Of a stretch of 64,000 nt of DNA, positions 1 through 7,549 are shown piece by piece. The stretch comes from JBBDMX01 sp040878035 (GTDB taxonomy: Bacteria; Planctomycetota; Phycisphaerae; Phycisphaerales; Phycisphaeraceae). The notes beneath the pieces are model-generated. The model saw nothing but the letters and a program-made list of their open reading frames with translations. It was not told the origin of the DNA and ran no database searches. The stretch is from the NCBI GenBank assembly GCA_040878035.1, contig JBBDMX010000049.1, positions 1-64,000 of the forward strand, given 5' to 3'. The position numbers and the translations under genes are program-made. Positions within the stretch are counted from its first letter, which is position 1, and each line of letters opens with the position of its first letter.

Positions 1-379
1 AAACTATCGGCAATTCGAGGAGAAAATGCGGAGTAGAATCTGCACGGCTCCTAAGTGTTGTGATGAGAAGGACAAATCAAAAGATGACACTGGGGGGGAG
101 GGGAGGGGGGGCTGACACCCCGGATGTGTCCGGATATCCGGAATTGCGGACGGAAGTTGTCCAGTGTCCAATGTCTGGGGTCCGAGGTTCGAGGTCCGGA
201 CTTTGCCGGCTTGTTCGCGGGAGGCGATGCGCCGGGCACCTGGACCCAGCCGCCGGAGCGGCTGGGCTTTCGAGGTAGGGGGGTTGCGTCGTTGGTGTTG
301 ACGCCGTAATTTGCGCCGCTGGTTCGCGCAGCGGGACCGGATCAGCAATCAGAAGTCCGCTTAGCCAAAAGGAATTGCC
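1..379. other. Intergenic region before the aminotransferase
   Basis: I see no convincing gene here. The stretch holds a G-rich tract (about 99-118), an inverted TCCGGATATCCGGA palindrome (about 130-143), a patch of degenerate heptamer-like repeats (about 160-205) and one hairpin repeat at 243-272. It is the leader of the aminotransferase gene that starts at 380; AAAGGAA at 367-373 is a possible ribosome binding site. No clear promoter was found. Confidence 0.5.
243..272. repeat. Hairpin repeat, CAGCCGC/GCGGCTG family, copy 1
   Basis: The sequence GACCCAGCCGC followed by GGAGCGGCTGGGCTTTCG can fold into a CAGCCGC/GCGGCTG stem. An almost identical copy with one changed base lies at 35667-35696 upstream of rpsF. 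Both copies are intergenic. Confidence 0.7.
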
Positions 380-1621
380 ATGACTGCCACCGCTCAATCC
401 ACCCCTTCCGTCCCCGCTCCGCCTAAGGCAGGCGGCGGCAGCGTTCTGTTCAAGCAACGGGTGATGACGCCTGGGCCCGTCGAGGTGCCCCCGGCGGTGC
501 TGCTGGAGATGGCCCAGCCGATCATCCATCATCGCACCAAGCAGTTCCAGGCCATCTTCAAGGACATGAGCGACAAGCTGGCGCGGCTGTTCCGCACCAG
601 CGGGCCGGTGTTGAGCCTGGCCGGCTCGGGCACCACCGCCTTCGAGGCGGCCATGATCTCCCTGGCCAAGCCCGGTAGCACCGTGATCAGCGTCGCCAGC
701 GGCAAGTTCGGCGAACGCTGGCAGGACATCTACGACACCTACAGCAAGGCCCTGGGCCTGACCAACGTCAAGATCAACGTGCCCTGGGGACAGGCGGTTT
801 TGCCCGAGCAGATCAACCAGGCCCTGACCGCCCACGCCAACGTCAGCGTGGTGACGCTGGTGCACAGCGAAACCTCCACGGCCACGGCCTGTGATCTGGC
901 GGCCATCGCCGCGGTGACGCGCAAGCACGATGTGCTGCTGCTGGTGGACGGCATCACGTCGGTCGGCGCGTTCCCGGTGGAGATGGATGAATGGGGCGTC
1001 GATGCGCTGGTGACGGGCTCGCAGAAGGCGATGATGCTGCCCCCCGGATTGGGTTATGTGGGCCTGGGCGAGCGAGCCCGGGCGCGGTTGAGTGAGGTCA
1101 AGCCCAGCGGGTACTACAACCTGGACTTGCGCCGCTGGCTTAAGAGCTGGGAGAAGAACGATGTGCCCTTCACGCCGCCGGTGAGCCTGATCCGCGGTCA
1201 GCTAGCGGCGTTGAACATGATCGAGGCGCAGGGACTGGAAAATGTGTGGGCGCGGACGCGCAAGCTGGCGGCGGCGACGCGGGCGGCGTTTGTCGCCATG
1301 GGCCTGACCCTGTGCAGCCAGTCGCCCAGCGATTCGGTGACCGGGGCGTACTACCCCACCCCCGGAGGCGTGGACGACAAGAAGTTCCGCGCGGCGGTGC
1401 GCGATAAGCACGGCATCCATCTGGCGGGGGGGCAAGACGGCCGCGGCGCCGAGTGGGAGGGCAAGGTCTTTCGCGTGAGCCACATGGGCTACGTCGATGG
1501 CGGCGACACGCTGGCGGCGCTGTGCGCCATCGAGGCGGAACTGCACGCGATGGCCCCCGGAAAGCTCCAAGGCCAGCCCGGCACGGCCCTGGCGGCGGCG
1601 GGCAAGATTCTGCTTGGATAA
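380..1621 (+). CDS. Class V aminotransferase (alanine/serine-glyoxylate type)
   Basis: A 413-aa PLP-dependent aminotransferase of the class V, fold type I family, which includes alanine-glyoxylate and serine-pyruvate/glyoxylate transaminases. The N-terminal substrate motif TPGPVEV is near residue 30. The cofactor aspartate lies in LLLVDGITSVGA (D190), and the Schiff-base lysine is probably K216 in VTGSQKAMMLPPG. The length is typical, apart from an extra N-terminal segment of about 25 residues rich in Ala/Pro/Gly. An A-rich AAAGGAA precedes the ATG. Given glcDEF at 30.9-35.0 kb, a role in converting glyoxylate to glycine is plausible, but the exact substrate cannot be read from sequence. It is followed 70 bp downstream by the SEC-C gene. 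Confidence 0.9.
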   Translation: MTATAQSTPSVPAPPKAGGGSVLFKQRVMTPGPVEVPPAVLLEMAQPIIHHRTKQFQAIFKDMSDKLARLFRTSGPVLSLAGSGTTAFEAAMISLAKPGSTVISVASGKFGERWQDIYDTYSKALGLTNVKINVPWGQAVLPEQINQALTAHANVSVVTLVHSETSTATACDLAAIAAVTRKHDVLLLVDGITSVGAFPVEMDEWGVDALVTGSQKAMMLPPGLGYVGLGERARARLSEVKPSGYYNLDLRRWLKSWEKNDVPFTPPVSLIRGQLAALNMIEAQGLENVWARTRKLAAATRAAFVAMGLTLCSQSPSDSVTGAYYPTPGGVDDKKFRAAVRDKHGIHLAGGQDGRGAEWEGKVFRVSHMGYVDGGDTLAALCAIEAELHAMAPGKLQGQPGTALAAAGKILLG

Positions 1622-1691
1622 TCCGCCTGGCGCGGTATCCTGTCCGGTGTCGTTCTGGAGAGCGAATCCCCGCGGCAAGGAGGCCCCCACC

Positions 1692-2798
1692 ATGTCCAGT
1701 CAAAACCTTCTGACTCAGGATCAGGCCACGCAAGGCGCGGCGACGCAGGTGCGGGGCGTTGAAGGCGCATTGTCGGCTCCGGTCATTTATGTGATGCCCG
1801 CCCAAGTGCCGGCGCCCCGATCGGAAGACGCGCTAGCAGCCGCGGGCGCTTTGGTCAAGGATCTCTGGGCGGCGCTGGTCAGTAAGGAGGCGACGGTCCC
1901 GTGGCAGAAACTGGAGACGATGGCCGATCTGGTGGCACTGGCTCCGGAGTCTTGGACGATTTTGGCCAAGGCTTACGTCGGGTCGTCGAATTGGGACTGG
2001 GACGAGTGGGACTCCTATGAGGCGCTGTACATTCCGGCGATCTTCGCGATGGCGGCACCGAAGTTGGATGGGCCGACGCGCGGGGAGATCATCGGGTTTC
2101 TGTTCGAGCAAATGCGCGAGGCTGACCAGCGCGATGACGACGCCCAAATGGAGACGATCCAGTCGGCGCTGTTGAGCATGGGGCCGTGCGTGCTGCCGCA
2201 GGCGTTGGCGTTTCTGTCGGGGTTGACCGACCAGGACGAGAGCCTGTGGTTTCACGCGCATGGGGTGCTGGACGTGGCGATCAGCGTTCAAGGGGCGGAC
2301 GGGCGTGACGACGTGATCGCTTATTGCCGCCGGAGGGTGGACCAGGTGGCGTCGGGCCAGCTTGACCCGGAACTGGGTGCGACCGTGGCGCAAGTACTCG
2401 GCGGCCTGCGCGACATCGAGTCAAAGGACCGCATCCAAGCGGCCGCCAAAGTGGCCGGCCCGAGCCAAGGCCTGTTCGACTTCACCGCCAAAGGGTACAA
2501 GGCCGCCTTGGCCTATTTGGATGGTCGTGAGCAGATTTTCCTGCGCGAGCGTCGGGTCCAGGAGTGGCTGCCGGAGGATGTTGAGTCCCTGGCACACGCC
2601 TACCGAATACGCGACGCGGTGGAGCAGAGCGGGTGTGATGATGATTTGGACGGCGCGGTTCTCCCGCCCTACGAGCCGCCGGTCTACGAAGCGCCGGTGC
2701 CTTACGTCCGTGAATCGCCCAAGGTCGGCCGCAACGACCCGTGCCCGTGCGGGAGCGGCAGGAAGTACAAGAAGTGCTGCCTCAAGCCGCCCATATAG
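1692..2798 (+). CDS. SEC-C motif protein, HEAT-like body
   Basis: A 368-aa protein ending in a SEC-C zinc-binding module, NDPCPCGSGRKYKKCC (C-X-C...C-C), the motif also found at the SecA C-terminus. The body is helical and acidic and resembles DUF1186/HEAT-like proteins; no enzyme signature is visible. The frame is open upstream, but the ATG at 1692 is preferred because GCAAGGAGG lies about 9 bp before it. The role is unknown; SEC-C modules bind zinc and are found in ribosome- or SecB-associated proteins. It converges on the epimerase gene with a short GC-rich hairpin between them. Confidence 0.8.
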   Translation: MSSQNLLTQDQATQGAATQVRGVEGALSAPVIYVMPAQVPAPRSEDALAAAGALVKDLWAALVSKEATVPWQKLETMADLVALAPESWTILAKAYVGSSNWDWDEWDSYEALYIPAIFAMAAPKLDGPTRGEIIGFLFEQMREADQRDDDAQMETIQSALLSMGPCVLPQALAFLSGLTDQDESLWFHAHGVLDVAISVQGADGRDDVIAYCRRRVDQVASGQLDPELGATVAQVLGGLRDIESKDRIQAAAKVAGPSQGLFDFTAKGYKAALAYLDGREQIFLRERRVQEWLPEDVESLAHAYRIRDAVEQSGCDDDLDGAVLPPYEPPVYEAPVPYVRESPKVGRNDPCPCGSGRKYKKCCLKPPI

Positions 2799-2817
2799 CC
2801 GGGTCATCCTGGCCCGG
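2799..2817. terminator. Possible terminator hairpin between convergent genes
   Basis: CCGGG and CCCGG flank a 9-base loop directly after the SEC-C stop codon. The gene on the other strand ends at 2866, so the hairpin could serve either direction. There is no good U tract, so intrinsic termination is uncertain. Confidence 0.35.
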
Positions 2818-2865
2818 TTCCTCCATAAAGATGGTCATCCCGGTCTGGTTGCTCCAGCTATCTGA

Positions 2866-3660
2866 TCAAGTCAGATGCGTGCCTTGGGGGTACGAGTCAT
2901 GCGGTATGTAACCGATGATGCGTTGCGCGGGTTCCAGATCGCAAGGCGGCGTGCCGCGTGCGCGGCTGAGGGCGAAGAGCACGGCACACTCGCCGGGGGC
3001 CGGCGCGTCGGACTCGACGCAGCGGGCGAAGAAGCGTACGGCATCGTCGTGACTGAGCGTGTGGTCGTGTGCCTGATGCTGCTCGACGCGGGCGGCTTCC
3101 TGCCGGTTGCGGACAAACCAGCCGAGGCGCACGGCAATGACCGACAGGCGATGCACGCGGGCGTACATTTCGCCCATGCTTTCGGCCCAGACCTTGGTCA
3201 GGGCGTAGTGATTGGTCGGCGCCGGGCCGTCCTCGATCCGCAGCGGTGCCGTGCGCGTCCGGAGGCGGTGGCCGCTGACGACCTGCATCGAGCTGGCCAG
3301 CACGATGCGTCGCACGCCCGCCTGCCGCGCCGCGTCCATGACGTTGAACAGGCCCACGACGTTGGCGGGCAGCAGCCGTGTGATGAAGTCCGCGTCGTTG
3401 GGTTCGGCCGCCAGGTGAATCAGCGTGTCGATGCCCTGCATAGCGTCGAGCACGGTGGCGGCGTCGGTGATGTCGCCGATGCGCGTGTCGAGGTTGATCC
3501 CGGCCAAGCTCGCCCCCCGCGACTCGCATGGCCGGGCTTGCGTGTCGAACCCGCGCACGTGATACCCGCGCGTCGCCAGTGCCGGGCCGATGACGCGGCC
3601 GATGGCGCCGGCGCTGCCCGTGAGCAGGATGCGATGAGGCTGCGGCGTCGGCTCACTCAT
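2866..3660 (-). CDS. NAD-dependent epimerase/dehydratase family (extended SDR)
   Basis: A 264-aa extended short-chain dehydrogenase. The Rossmann nucleotide motif GSAGAIG is at about residue 15, IHLAAEP near 86, and the active-site YALTK (Tyr-x-x-x-Lys) near 153. Overall it looks like uronate dehydrogenase or UDP-sugar epimerase relatives; the substrate is not determinable. It overlaps the upstream deaminase by the 4 bases ATGA (3657-3660), which implies translational coupling. Residues about 40-55 (ARPCESRGASLAGIN) are encoded by a palindromic repeat that also occurs between genes at 9413 and 30827, so part of the surface loop is repeat derived. The gene is otherwise intact. Confidence 0.85.
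   Translation of the reverse strand: MSEPTPQPHRILLTGSAGAIGRVIGPALATRGYHVRGFDTQARPCESRGASLAGINLDTRIGDITDAATVLDAMQGIDTLIHLAAEPNDADFITRLLPANVVGLFNVMDAARQAGVRRIVLASSMQVVSGHRLRTRTAPLRIEDGPAPTNHYALTKVWAESMGEMYARVHRLSVIAVRLGWFVRNRQEAARVEQHQAHDHTLSHDDAVRFFARCVESDAPAPGECAVLFALSRARGTPPCDLEPAQRIIGYIPHDSYPQGTHLT
3496..3540. repeat. AAGCCCGGCCATGCGAGTC palindrome inside the epimerase gene
   Basis: ATCCCGGCCAAGCT and GACTCGCATGGCCGGGCTTG flank a short variable centre, so CCCGGCCA pairs with TGGCCGGG. Intergenic copies lie at 9413-9450 and 30827-30863. In this copy the element is open in the reading frame of the epimerase. Confidence 0.8.
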
Positions 3661-4109
3661 CGCCCAATGTCCTCATTCCACAGGTCCGCATGCTCGGCGA
3701 TAAAACGTGCCATCAGGTCGATGCAGCGTTGGTCCTCCAGGTTGATCAACTCGATGCCGCGGGCGTGGAACAGGTCTTCGGCGCCCATGAAGTTGCGATT
3801 TTCGCCAATGATGACGCGGGGGATGCGATACAGCAGGCTGGTGCCCGTGCACATGATGCAGGGGCTGAGGGTGGAGACGAGGGTGAGGCTGGGCCAGTCG
3901 CGTCGTCGGCCGGCGTTGCGGATGCAGGCGACCTCGGCGTGGGCGGTGGGGTCGCCGCTCTGCACGCGCAGGTTGTGGCCGCGGGCGATGATGGCGCCGT
4001 CGGCGTCCACCAGCACCGAACCGATGGGCAGGCCGCCTTGTGACAGGCTCGCCTGGGCTTGCTCCAGGGCGGCCGTCATCCAGGTGTGCAAGTCGTCGGG
4101 TTGGGGCAT
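3657..4109 (-). CDS. Nucleoside/tRNA-type cytidine or guanine deaminase family
   Basis: A 150-aa zinc-dependent deaminase of the CDA fold. The zinc and catalytic motifs are present: HAE in TAHAEVACIRN (about residue 58) and PCxMC in TLSPCIMCTG (about residue 87). The family includes guanine deaminase, TadA-like and riboflavin-type deaminases; the substrate is unclear. I start at 4109 (MPQPDDLHTW), because the upstream open frame runs through a palindromic repeat (4124-4219) and is not protein-like. Its TGA overlaps the ATG of the epimerase gene, so the two form a two-gene operon. Confidence 0.85.
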   Translation of the reverse strand: MPQPDDLHTWMTAALEQAQASLSQGGLPIGSVLVDADGAIIARGHNLRVQSGDPTAHAEVACIRNAGRRRDWPSLTLVSTLSPCIMCTGTSLLYRIPRVIIGENRNFMGAEDLFHARGIELINLEDQRCIDLMARFIAEHADLWNEDIGR

Positions 4110-4123
4110 CGTGGCTCGACCTT

Positions 4124-4219
4124 TGGAGTGCGGCGGCCTTGACGCCGCTTTAGCTTGCGGCGGAGCCGCGTTCGCTCCGCGAATAGTCAAAGCGGTGTCG
4201 ATGCCACCGCAGTCCACAG
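4124..4219. repeat. TGGAGTGCGGCGGC palindromic repeat, copy 1
   Basis: A roughly 96-bp inverted repeat: TGGAGTGCGGCGGC and GACGCCGCTTT on one side, AAAGCGGTGTCG and CCGCAGTCCACA on the other. It contains the internal motif AGCTTGCGGCGGAGCCGCG. A second nearly full copy is at 37640-37735 and a half copy at 22137-22176. It separates the divergent deaminase and hydrolase genes. Confidence 0.8.
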
Positions 4220-4240
4220 GGGTCATGCTACCGTATTGCC

Positions 4241-5404
4241 ATGGGTTTGCTGATCTTTCTGGTGCAGGTGGTCGCGGTGATTGTCGTGGTGGGATCGCTG
4301 GGCTTGTGCTATGCCCTGCTGCATCCGCCGCGCAAGGGCGATGGCTATGCGCTGGGCCGGCGGCTGCCGTTGGACCCGGGGGCGCTGGGGCTGGCGTTCG
4401 TGGATCAAACGTTCACGCTGCCCGACGGAACGACCACCGCGAGCTGGCTGATTCAGGGCGGCGACCGCGATGCGCCGACGCTGGTCGTGACGCACGGCTG
4501 GGGCGATGGCCGGCACGACATGCTGGCGCGGTACGAGCCGATCTGGCAAGACCTCGCGAAGCAGTGCACCCGCATCGTGATCTACGACGTGCGCGGCCAC
4601 GGCGAATCCACCGCACGCATCAGTCACCTGAGCATCGCCGAACCCGACGACCTGCGGGCAATCCTGGATCAACTGGATGCGCAAGCCGCGCACGCCGGCG
4701 AATCGCGCTACATGCTCTGGGGCTGTTCCATGGGCGCCAACGTGTCGATCGTCGCGGCGGGCCGCGAGGCACGCGATATGCAAGGCTGGGGCCGTACCTC
4801 TTACTCCCTCTCCCTCCGGGGTCCGAGGGAGAGGCCTGGGGTGAGGGTGACCGGGTCGTCCAATACCAGCAATCACTCGGCAGGTCACGGCGATCCCAAA
4901 CACCCTCACCCTATCCCTCTCCCTCAGAAGGGAGAGGGGACCGGAAAGGCCGCATGCGATTGCCTTCGCCCCCGCATCTGCGGCGTGATCGCCGACGGCC
5001 CGTATCGTCACGCTGTCGAACCGCTCGTCGGCATCCTGCGCCAGCGGCGCTATCCGCCTTACCCCTTCGCCCATCTCTCGCTGGCGATCGCGGGTCTCTT
5101 CGTCGGCGGATTCGTGGACTTCGACCGCGCCCGCCACGCTGCCCGCCTACGCGCACCGCTGCTGGTGCTGCACGGCGACGGCGATGCGATCTGCCCGTTG
5201 GCATCGGCCCAGGCCATCGCCGCCGCGGCGCCCGATGGCCAACTGGTGGAGTTCCCTAATGCAGGCCACCTCGATCTGGCTCAGCGCCAGCCGGCACGTT
5301 ACCTTGGTGCGCTGACCGAATTGCTCCAGCGCGTGCGACACGAGTCCGCACCATTGCTGGACGCGCGAAAGGAAACCGATGACCAACCTCGCGGCTCGCA
5401 TTGA
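4241..5404 (+). CDS. Alpha/beta hydrolase with a repeat-derived insertion
   Basis: A 387-aa protein with an N-terminal membrane segment (about residues 2-25) and an alpha/beta hydrolase domain. The oxyanion-side motif is VTHGWGDG near residue 84, the nucleophile elbow is GCSMGAN (Ser near 165), and late acid and His regions are HGDGDAICP and NAGHLDL. Just after the nucleophile strand, roughly residues 183-235, the protein is interrupted by a low-complexity segment encoded by a palindromic repeat at 4806-4939; after it the fold resumes with ICGVIADGPYRH. The frame is preserved, so the gene may still be functional, but the insertion sits close to the active site. The end overlaps deoC by 26 bp. 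Confidence 0.8.
   Translation: MGLLIFLVQVVAVIVVVGSLGLCYALLHPPRKGDGYALGRRLPLDPGALGLAFVDQTFTLPDGTTTASWLIQGGDRDAPTLVVTHGWGDGRHDMLARYEPIWQDLAKQCTRIVIYDVRGHGESTARISHLSIAEPDDLRAILDQLDAQAAHAGESRYMLWGCSMGANVSIVAAGREARDMQGWGRTSYSLSLRGPRERPGVRVTGSSNTSNHSAGHGDPKHPHPIPLPQKGEGTGKAACDCLRPRICGVIADGPYRHAVEPLVGILRQRRYPPYPFAHLSLAIAGLFVGGFVDFDRARHAARLRAPLLVLHGDGDAICPLASAQAIAAAAPDGQLVEFPNAGHLDLAQRQPARYLGALTELLQRVRHESAPLLDARKETDDQPRGSH
4806..4939. repeat. CCCTCTCCC/GTGAGGGTG inverted repeat inside the hydrolase gene
   Basis: Two long arms mirror each other: CCCTCTCCCTCCGGGG...GTGAGGGTG (4806-4849) and CACCCTCACCC...GGGAGAGGGG (4901-4939). Each arm contains its own smaller hairpin. This CCCTCTCCC type of repeat is common between genes in many bacteria; here it lies in frame within a coding region. 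Confidence 0.85.
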
Positions 5405-6083
5405 CCACACCATTCTCAAGGCCGAGGCCACGCGCCCGGAAGTGCAGCGCATCGTCGCTGAGGCCATCGAGCATCGCTTCGCAGCGGTCTGCGTCAACGG
5501 CATCTTCGTCGCCGACGTGGCCAAGGCCCTGCACGGTAGCGGGGTGAAAACCTGTGCCGTCGCCGGCTTCCCACTGGGCGCGGGCAAGGCGACTATCAAA
5601 GCCATCGAAGCCACCGCCGCGGTCAAGGACGGCGCCACGGAGATCGACTTTGTCGCCCATCTTCCGCTGCTGATGAAGCGAGATCTTCCGGCGCTCAAGG
5701 CCGAGTTCATGGAGATCGTCCGCGCGGTCCGTGCCGCCAACTCCAGCGTGATCGTCAAAGTGATTCTGGAAACCGCGGCGCTGATGACCGGCGTGAGCGA
5801 GAAGGAAGCCGAGGCCCGCATCGAGACGGCATGCACCGCGGCGCGGGAAAGCGGCATCGACTTCGTCAAGACCTCGACGGGCTTTCACCCGGCGGGCGGC
5901 GCCACGGTGATGGCGGTGGGCCTGTTGAGGAAGCACGCTGGCGGGCTATACGTCAAAGCCTCCGGCGGCATCCGCACCGCCGACGACGCCCGCGCCATGA
6001 TCGAGGCCGGCGCCGACCGGCTGGGCTGCTCCGCAGGCGTGGCGATTGTGCAGGGCGCGAAAAATGCAGGCGGGGGGTATTAA
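5379..6083 (+). CDS. deoC: Deoxyribose-phosphate aldolase
   Basis: A 234-aa class I aldolase (TIM barrel) that splits 2-deoxyribose 5-phosphate into acetaldehyde and glyceraldehyde 3-phosphate. The Schiff-base lysine is K164 in DFVKTSTGFHPGG-like context, the second catalytic lysine is K193 in VKASGGIRT, and the acidic residue is in TEIDFV (about D90). The length matches short DeoC proteins. AGGAAA precedes the ATG, which lies inside the 3' end of the hydrolase gene (26-bp overlap), so translation is probably coupled. Together with the upstream nucleoside deaminase it suggests nucleoside salvage or catabolism, although the deaminase is on the opposite strand. Confidence 0.95.
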   Translation: MTNLAARIDHTILKAEATRPEVQRIVAEAIEHRFAAVCVNGIFVADVAKALHGSGVKTCAVAGFPLGAGKATIKAIEATAAVKDGATEIDFVAHLPLLMKRDLPALKAEFMEIVRAVRAANSSVIVKVILETAALMTGVSEKEAEARIETACTAARESGIDFVKTSTGFHPAGGATVMAVGLLRKHAGGLYVKASGGIRTADDARAMIEAGADRLGCSAGVAIVQGAKNAGGGY

Positions 6084-6084
6084 C

Positions 6085-6167
6085 GCGAGGTGCAAGGTGC
6101 GAGGTGCGAGGTGCAAGGTGCAAGGTGCAAGGTGGAGAGTGGAGGGTGGAGAGGGGAGAGTGGAGGA
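6085..6167. repeat. AGGTGCG/AGGTGCA heptamer array
   Basis: Directly after deoC, at least six tandem AGGTGCA/AGGTGCG heptamers pass into a second unit related to GGAGAGT. There are no spacers, so this is not a CRISPR array. It is one of several heptamer themes in the window. Confidence 0.8.
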
Positions 6168-6260
6168 GCCGCCGTGTCCTCACCGCGGAGCCGTCGGCTG
6201 TGAAGGGCGGCCTGCCCGTTCCCATTTTCTTCCCCATTACCCTGCACGACCCGCCTGGCC

Positions 6261-6629
6261 TCAATGCCGGCAGTGGTGGTGCTGCTGTTCGTGGCCGGCG
6301 CAGGTGTTGGCCAGTTGGGCCCGGGGGTTAGCCAGGAAGTGCCGCACCGCCTCATCGGGCGTTTGCCCCTGGTGACCGGCCGAGACCTGGATGCCCAGTT
6401 CCGCCAGGCGCATTTGCGCCCCGGCGCCGATCCCGCCCGCCACCACGCATTGCACCGCCAGTTCCGCCAGCCATTGCGGCAAGCTCTCGCACCCGCTCGT
6501 CTGCCTGCGCAGCACGCGCGGGCGATCGATCAGGCCGCTCTCCAAGTCAGCATCACATAGATACACACCATCGCACTGGCCGAAGTGAGATGTGAACCGA
6601 TCACCGCTAACGGGTACTGCCACACGCAT
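6261..6629 (-). CDS. NifX/NifB-type dinitrogenase cofactor family protein
   Basis: A 122-aa member of the dinitrogenase iron-molybdenum cofactor (NifX/NafY/MTH1175) superfamily, starting MRVAVPVSGDRFTSHFGQCD. This is the usual N-terminal strand plus SxHFGxC loop; VVAGGIGAGAQMRLAELGI matches the conserved glycine-rich turn. The C-terminus is His/Cys rich (CAGHEQQHHHCRH) and could bind metal. Stand-alone proteins of this family are widespread outside nitrogen fixation and mostly of unknown function; no nif genes are nearby. AGGAG lies 6 bp before the ATG at 6629. An extended -10 promoter is proposed at 6656-6664. Confidence 0.85.
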   Translation of the reverse strand: MRVAVPVSGDRFTSHFGQCDGVYLCDADLESGLIDRPRVLRRQTSGCESLPQWLAELAVQCVVAGGIGAGAQMRLAELGIQVSAGHQGQTPDEAVRHFLANPRAQLANTCAGHEQQHHHCRH

Positions 6630-6985
6630 GATGATCTCCTGACTGCTGGGCGCTGATTGTATCAGGCGGTTCGGCATCGCCAGCGACCATTTGACGGCCT
6701 GCTGCGACCCAGTCTCAGAGCCGCGGGATGGGCAAACCCGTCGCGGCTGGAAGGTCAATCCACCGATGGCTGCACTCTGGCGCAGATGGGAGCCAGGCAT
6801 CGCCGCGTTGGAAGTCCGCCAAAGGTGGCGCAAGCTGTGGATCGGCTTGGTCCATGCGAATTACGGTCAATATCCGCGCTGTTCTGATAAATTGGCTGTA
6901 CTTCACTGGGTCAGGGAAGTAAAAGCGCCTGTGGCGCAACAGTAGTAGTGGTGACTGACCTGGCAGCAGTTGGGAGGCCCGCCGT
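6630..6985. other. Intergenic region between divergent NifX-like and sigma factor genes
   Basis: This stretch of about 350 bp holds the leaders of two divergent genes. Apart from the extended -10 on the minus strand (6656-6664), a short GCGCCTGTGGCGC hairpin near 6929 and the GGGAGG ribosome binding site at 6972-6977, I see no gene and no clear sigma promoter for the plus-strand operon. Confidence 0.5.
6656..6664 (-). promoter_or_regulatory. Extended -10 promoter for the NifX-like gene
   Basis: Reading the minus strand, TGATACAAT matches the TGnTATAAT extended -10 consensus and lies about 27 bp upstream of the ATG at 6629. No good -35 is visible, as expected for an extended -10 promoter. Prediction only. 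Confidence 0.4.
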
Positions 6986-7549
6986 TTGGGACCGTCCGAT
7001 GAGGAACTTGTCCAGCGGGCCCGTGCCGGCGACCGCCAGGCTTTTCATCTTTTGGTGGAGCGCCATGCCGCAGGTTTGTACAGCGTGGCGGCGCTGATGA
7101 CCAGTCGTGCCATGGACGCGCAGGACATCGTGCAGGAGACGTTGCTAGGGGCCTTCCAGGGCTTGGATCGGTTTCGCGGAGAGGCTTCGGTCAAGACCTG
7201 GCTGGTGCGGATTCTGGCCAAACAGGTCGCCCGCCATCGTCGGCACGAGAGCTATCGGCGGATGGCGTCGCTCGATGATGCGGCCGCGATGGATGGCAAT
7301 CCACGCCTGGCCGTGCCGGCGGCGACGGGCGCCAGCGACGCCCGGCTGGACCTGGCGGACCTGCTGGGCCGGCTGCCAGAGGATCAGCGCGATGTGCTGG
7401 TCCTGCGCGAGTTGGAAGGCTTGTCTTACGAGGAGATCGCCCAGGCGCTGGACATCCCGCGGGGAACGGTCGAGTCGCGACTGTTTCGGGCGCGGCAGGC
7501 GATACGGAAGATCGCAGTAATAAGAGGTAACAGGGACGAGCACGGATGA
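6986..7549 (+). CDS. ECF (sigma-70 family group 4) RNA polymerase sigma factor
   Basis: A 187-aa sigma factor with region 2 (DEELVQRARAGDRQAFHLL... MDAQDIVQETLLGAF, residues about 5-60) and region 4 (LPEDQRDVLVLRELEGLSYEEIAQALDIPRGTVESRLFRARQ, about 125-170). There is no region 1 or 3, so it is ECF type. I use TTG at 6986 because GGGAGG lies 8 bp upstream. The last residues GNRDEHG and the stop codon come from a composite repeat (7525-7698), so the native C-terminus has been replaced. It is followed by a zinc-finger anti-sigma gene 180 bp downstream and by two Spy/CpxP-like genes, which suggests an envelope-stress regulon upstream of the secretion operon. Confidence 0.9.
   Translation: MGPSDEELVQRARAGDRQAFHLLVERHAAGLYSVAALMTSRAMDAQDIVQETLLGAFQGLDRFRGEASVKTWLVRILAKQVARHRRHESYRRMASLDDAAAMDGNPRLAVPAATGASDARLDLADLLGRLPEDQRDVLVLRELEGLSYEEIAQALDIPRGTVESRLFRARQAIRKIAVIRGNRDEHG

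Noticed and set aside
2875..5259. 794-codon open frame on the plus strand
   Set aside because: It runs antisense through the epimerase and deaminase genes and into the hydrolase; Arg/Ala-rich composition typical of a high-GC shadow frame and no domain.
6085..6167. Possible CRISPR array in the AGGTGC repeats
   Set aside because: Units are 7 bp with no spacers and no cas genes are present.
6261..6629. Nitrogen fixation cluster
   Set aside because: Only a stand-alone NifX-superfamily protein is present and no nif structural or assembly genes are nearby.
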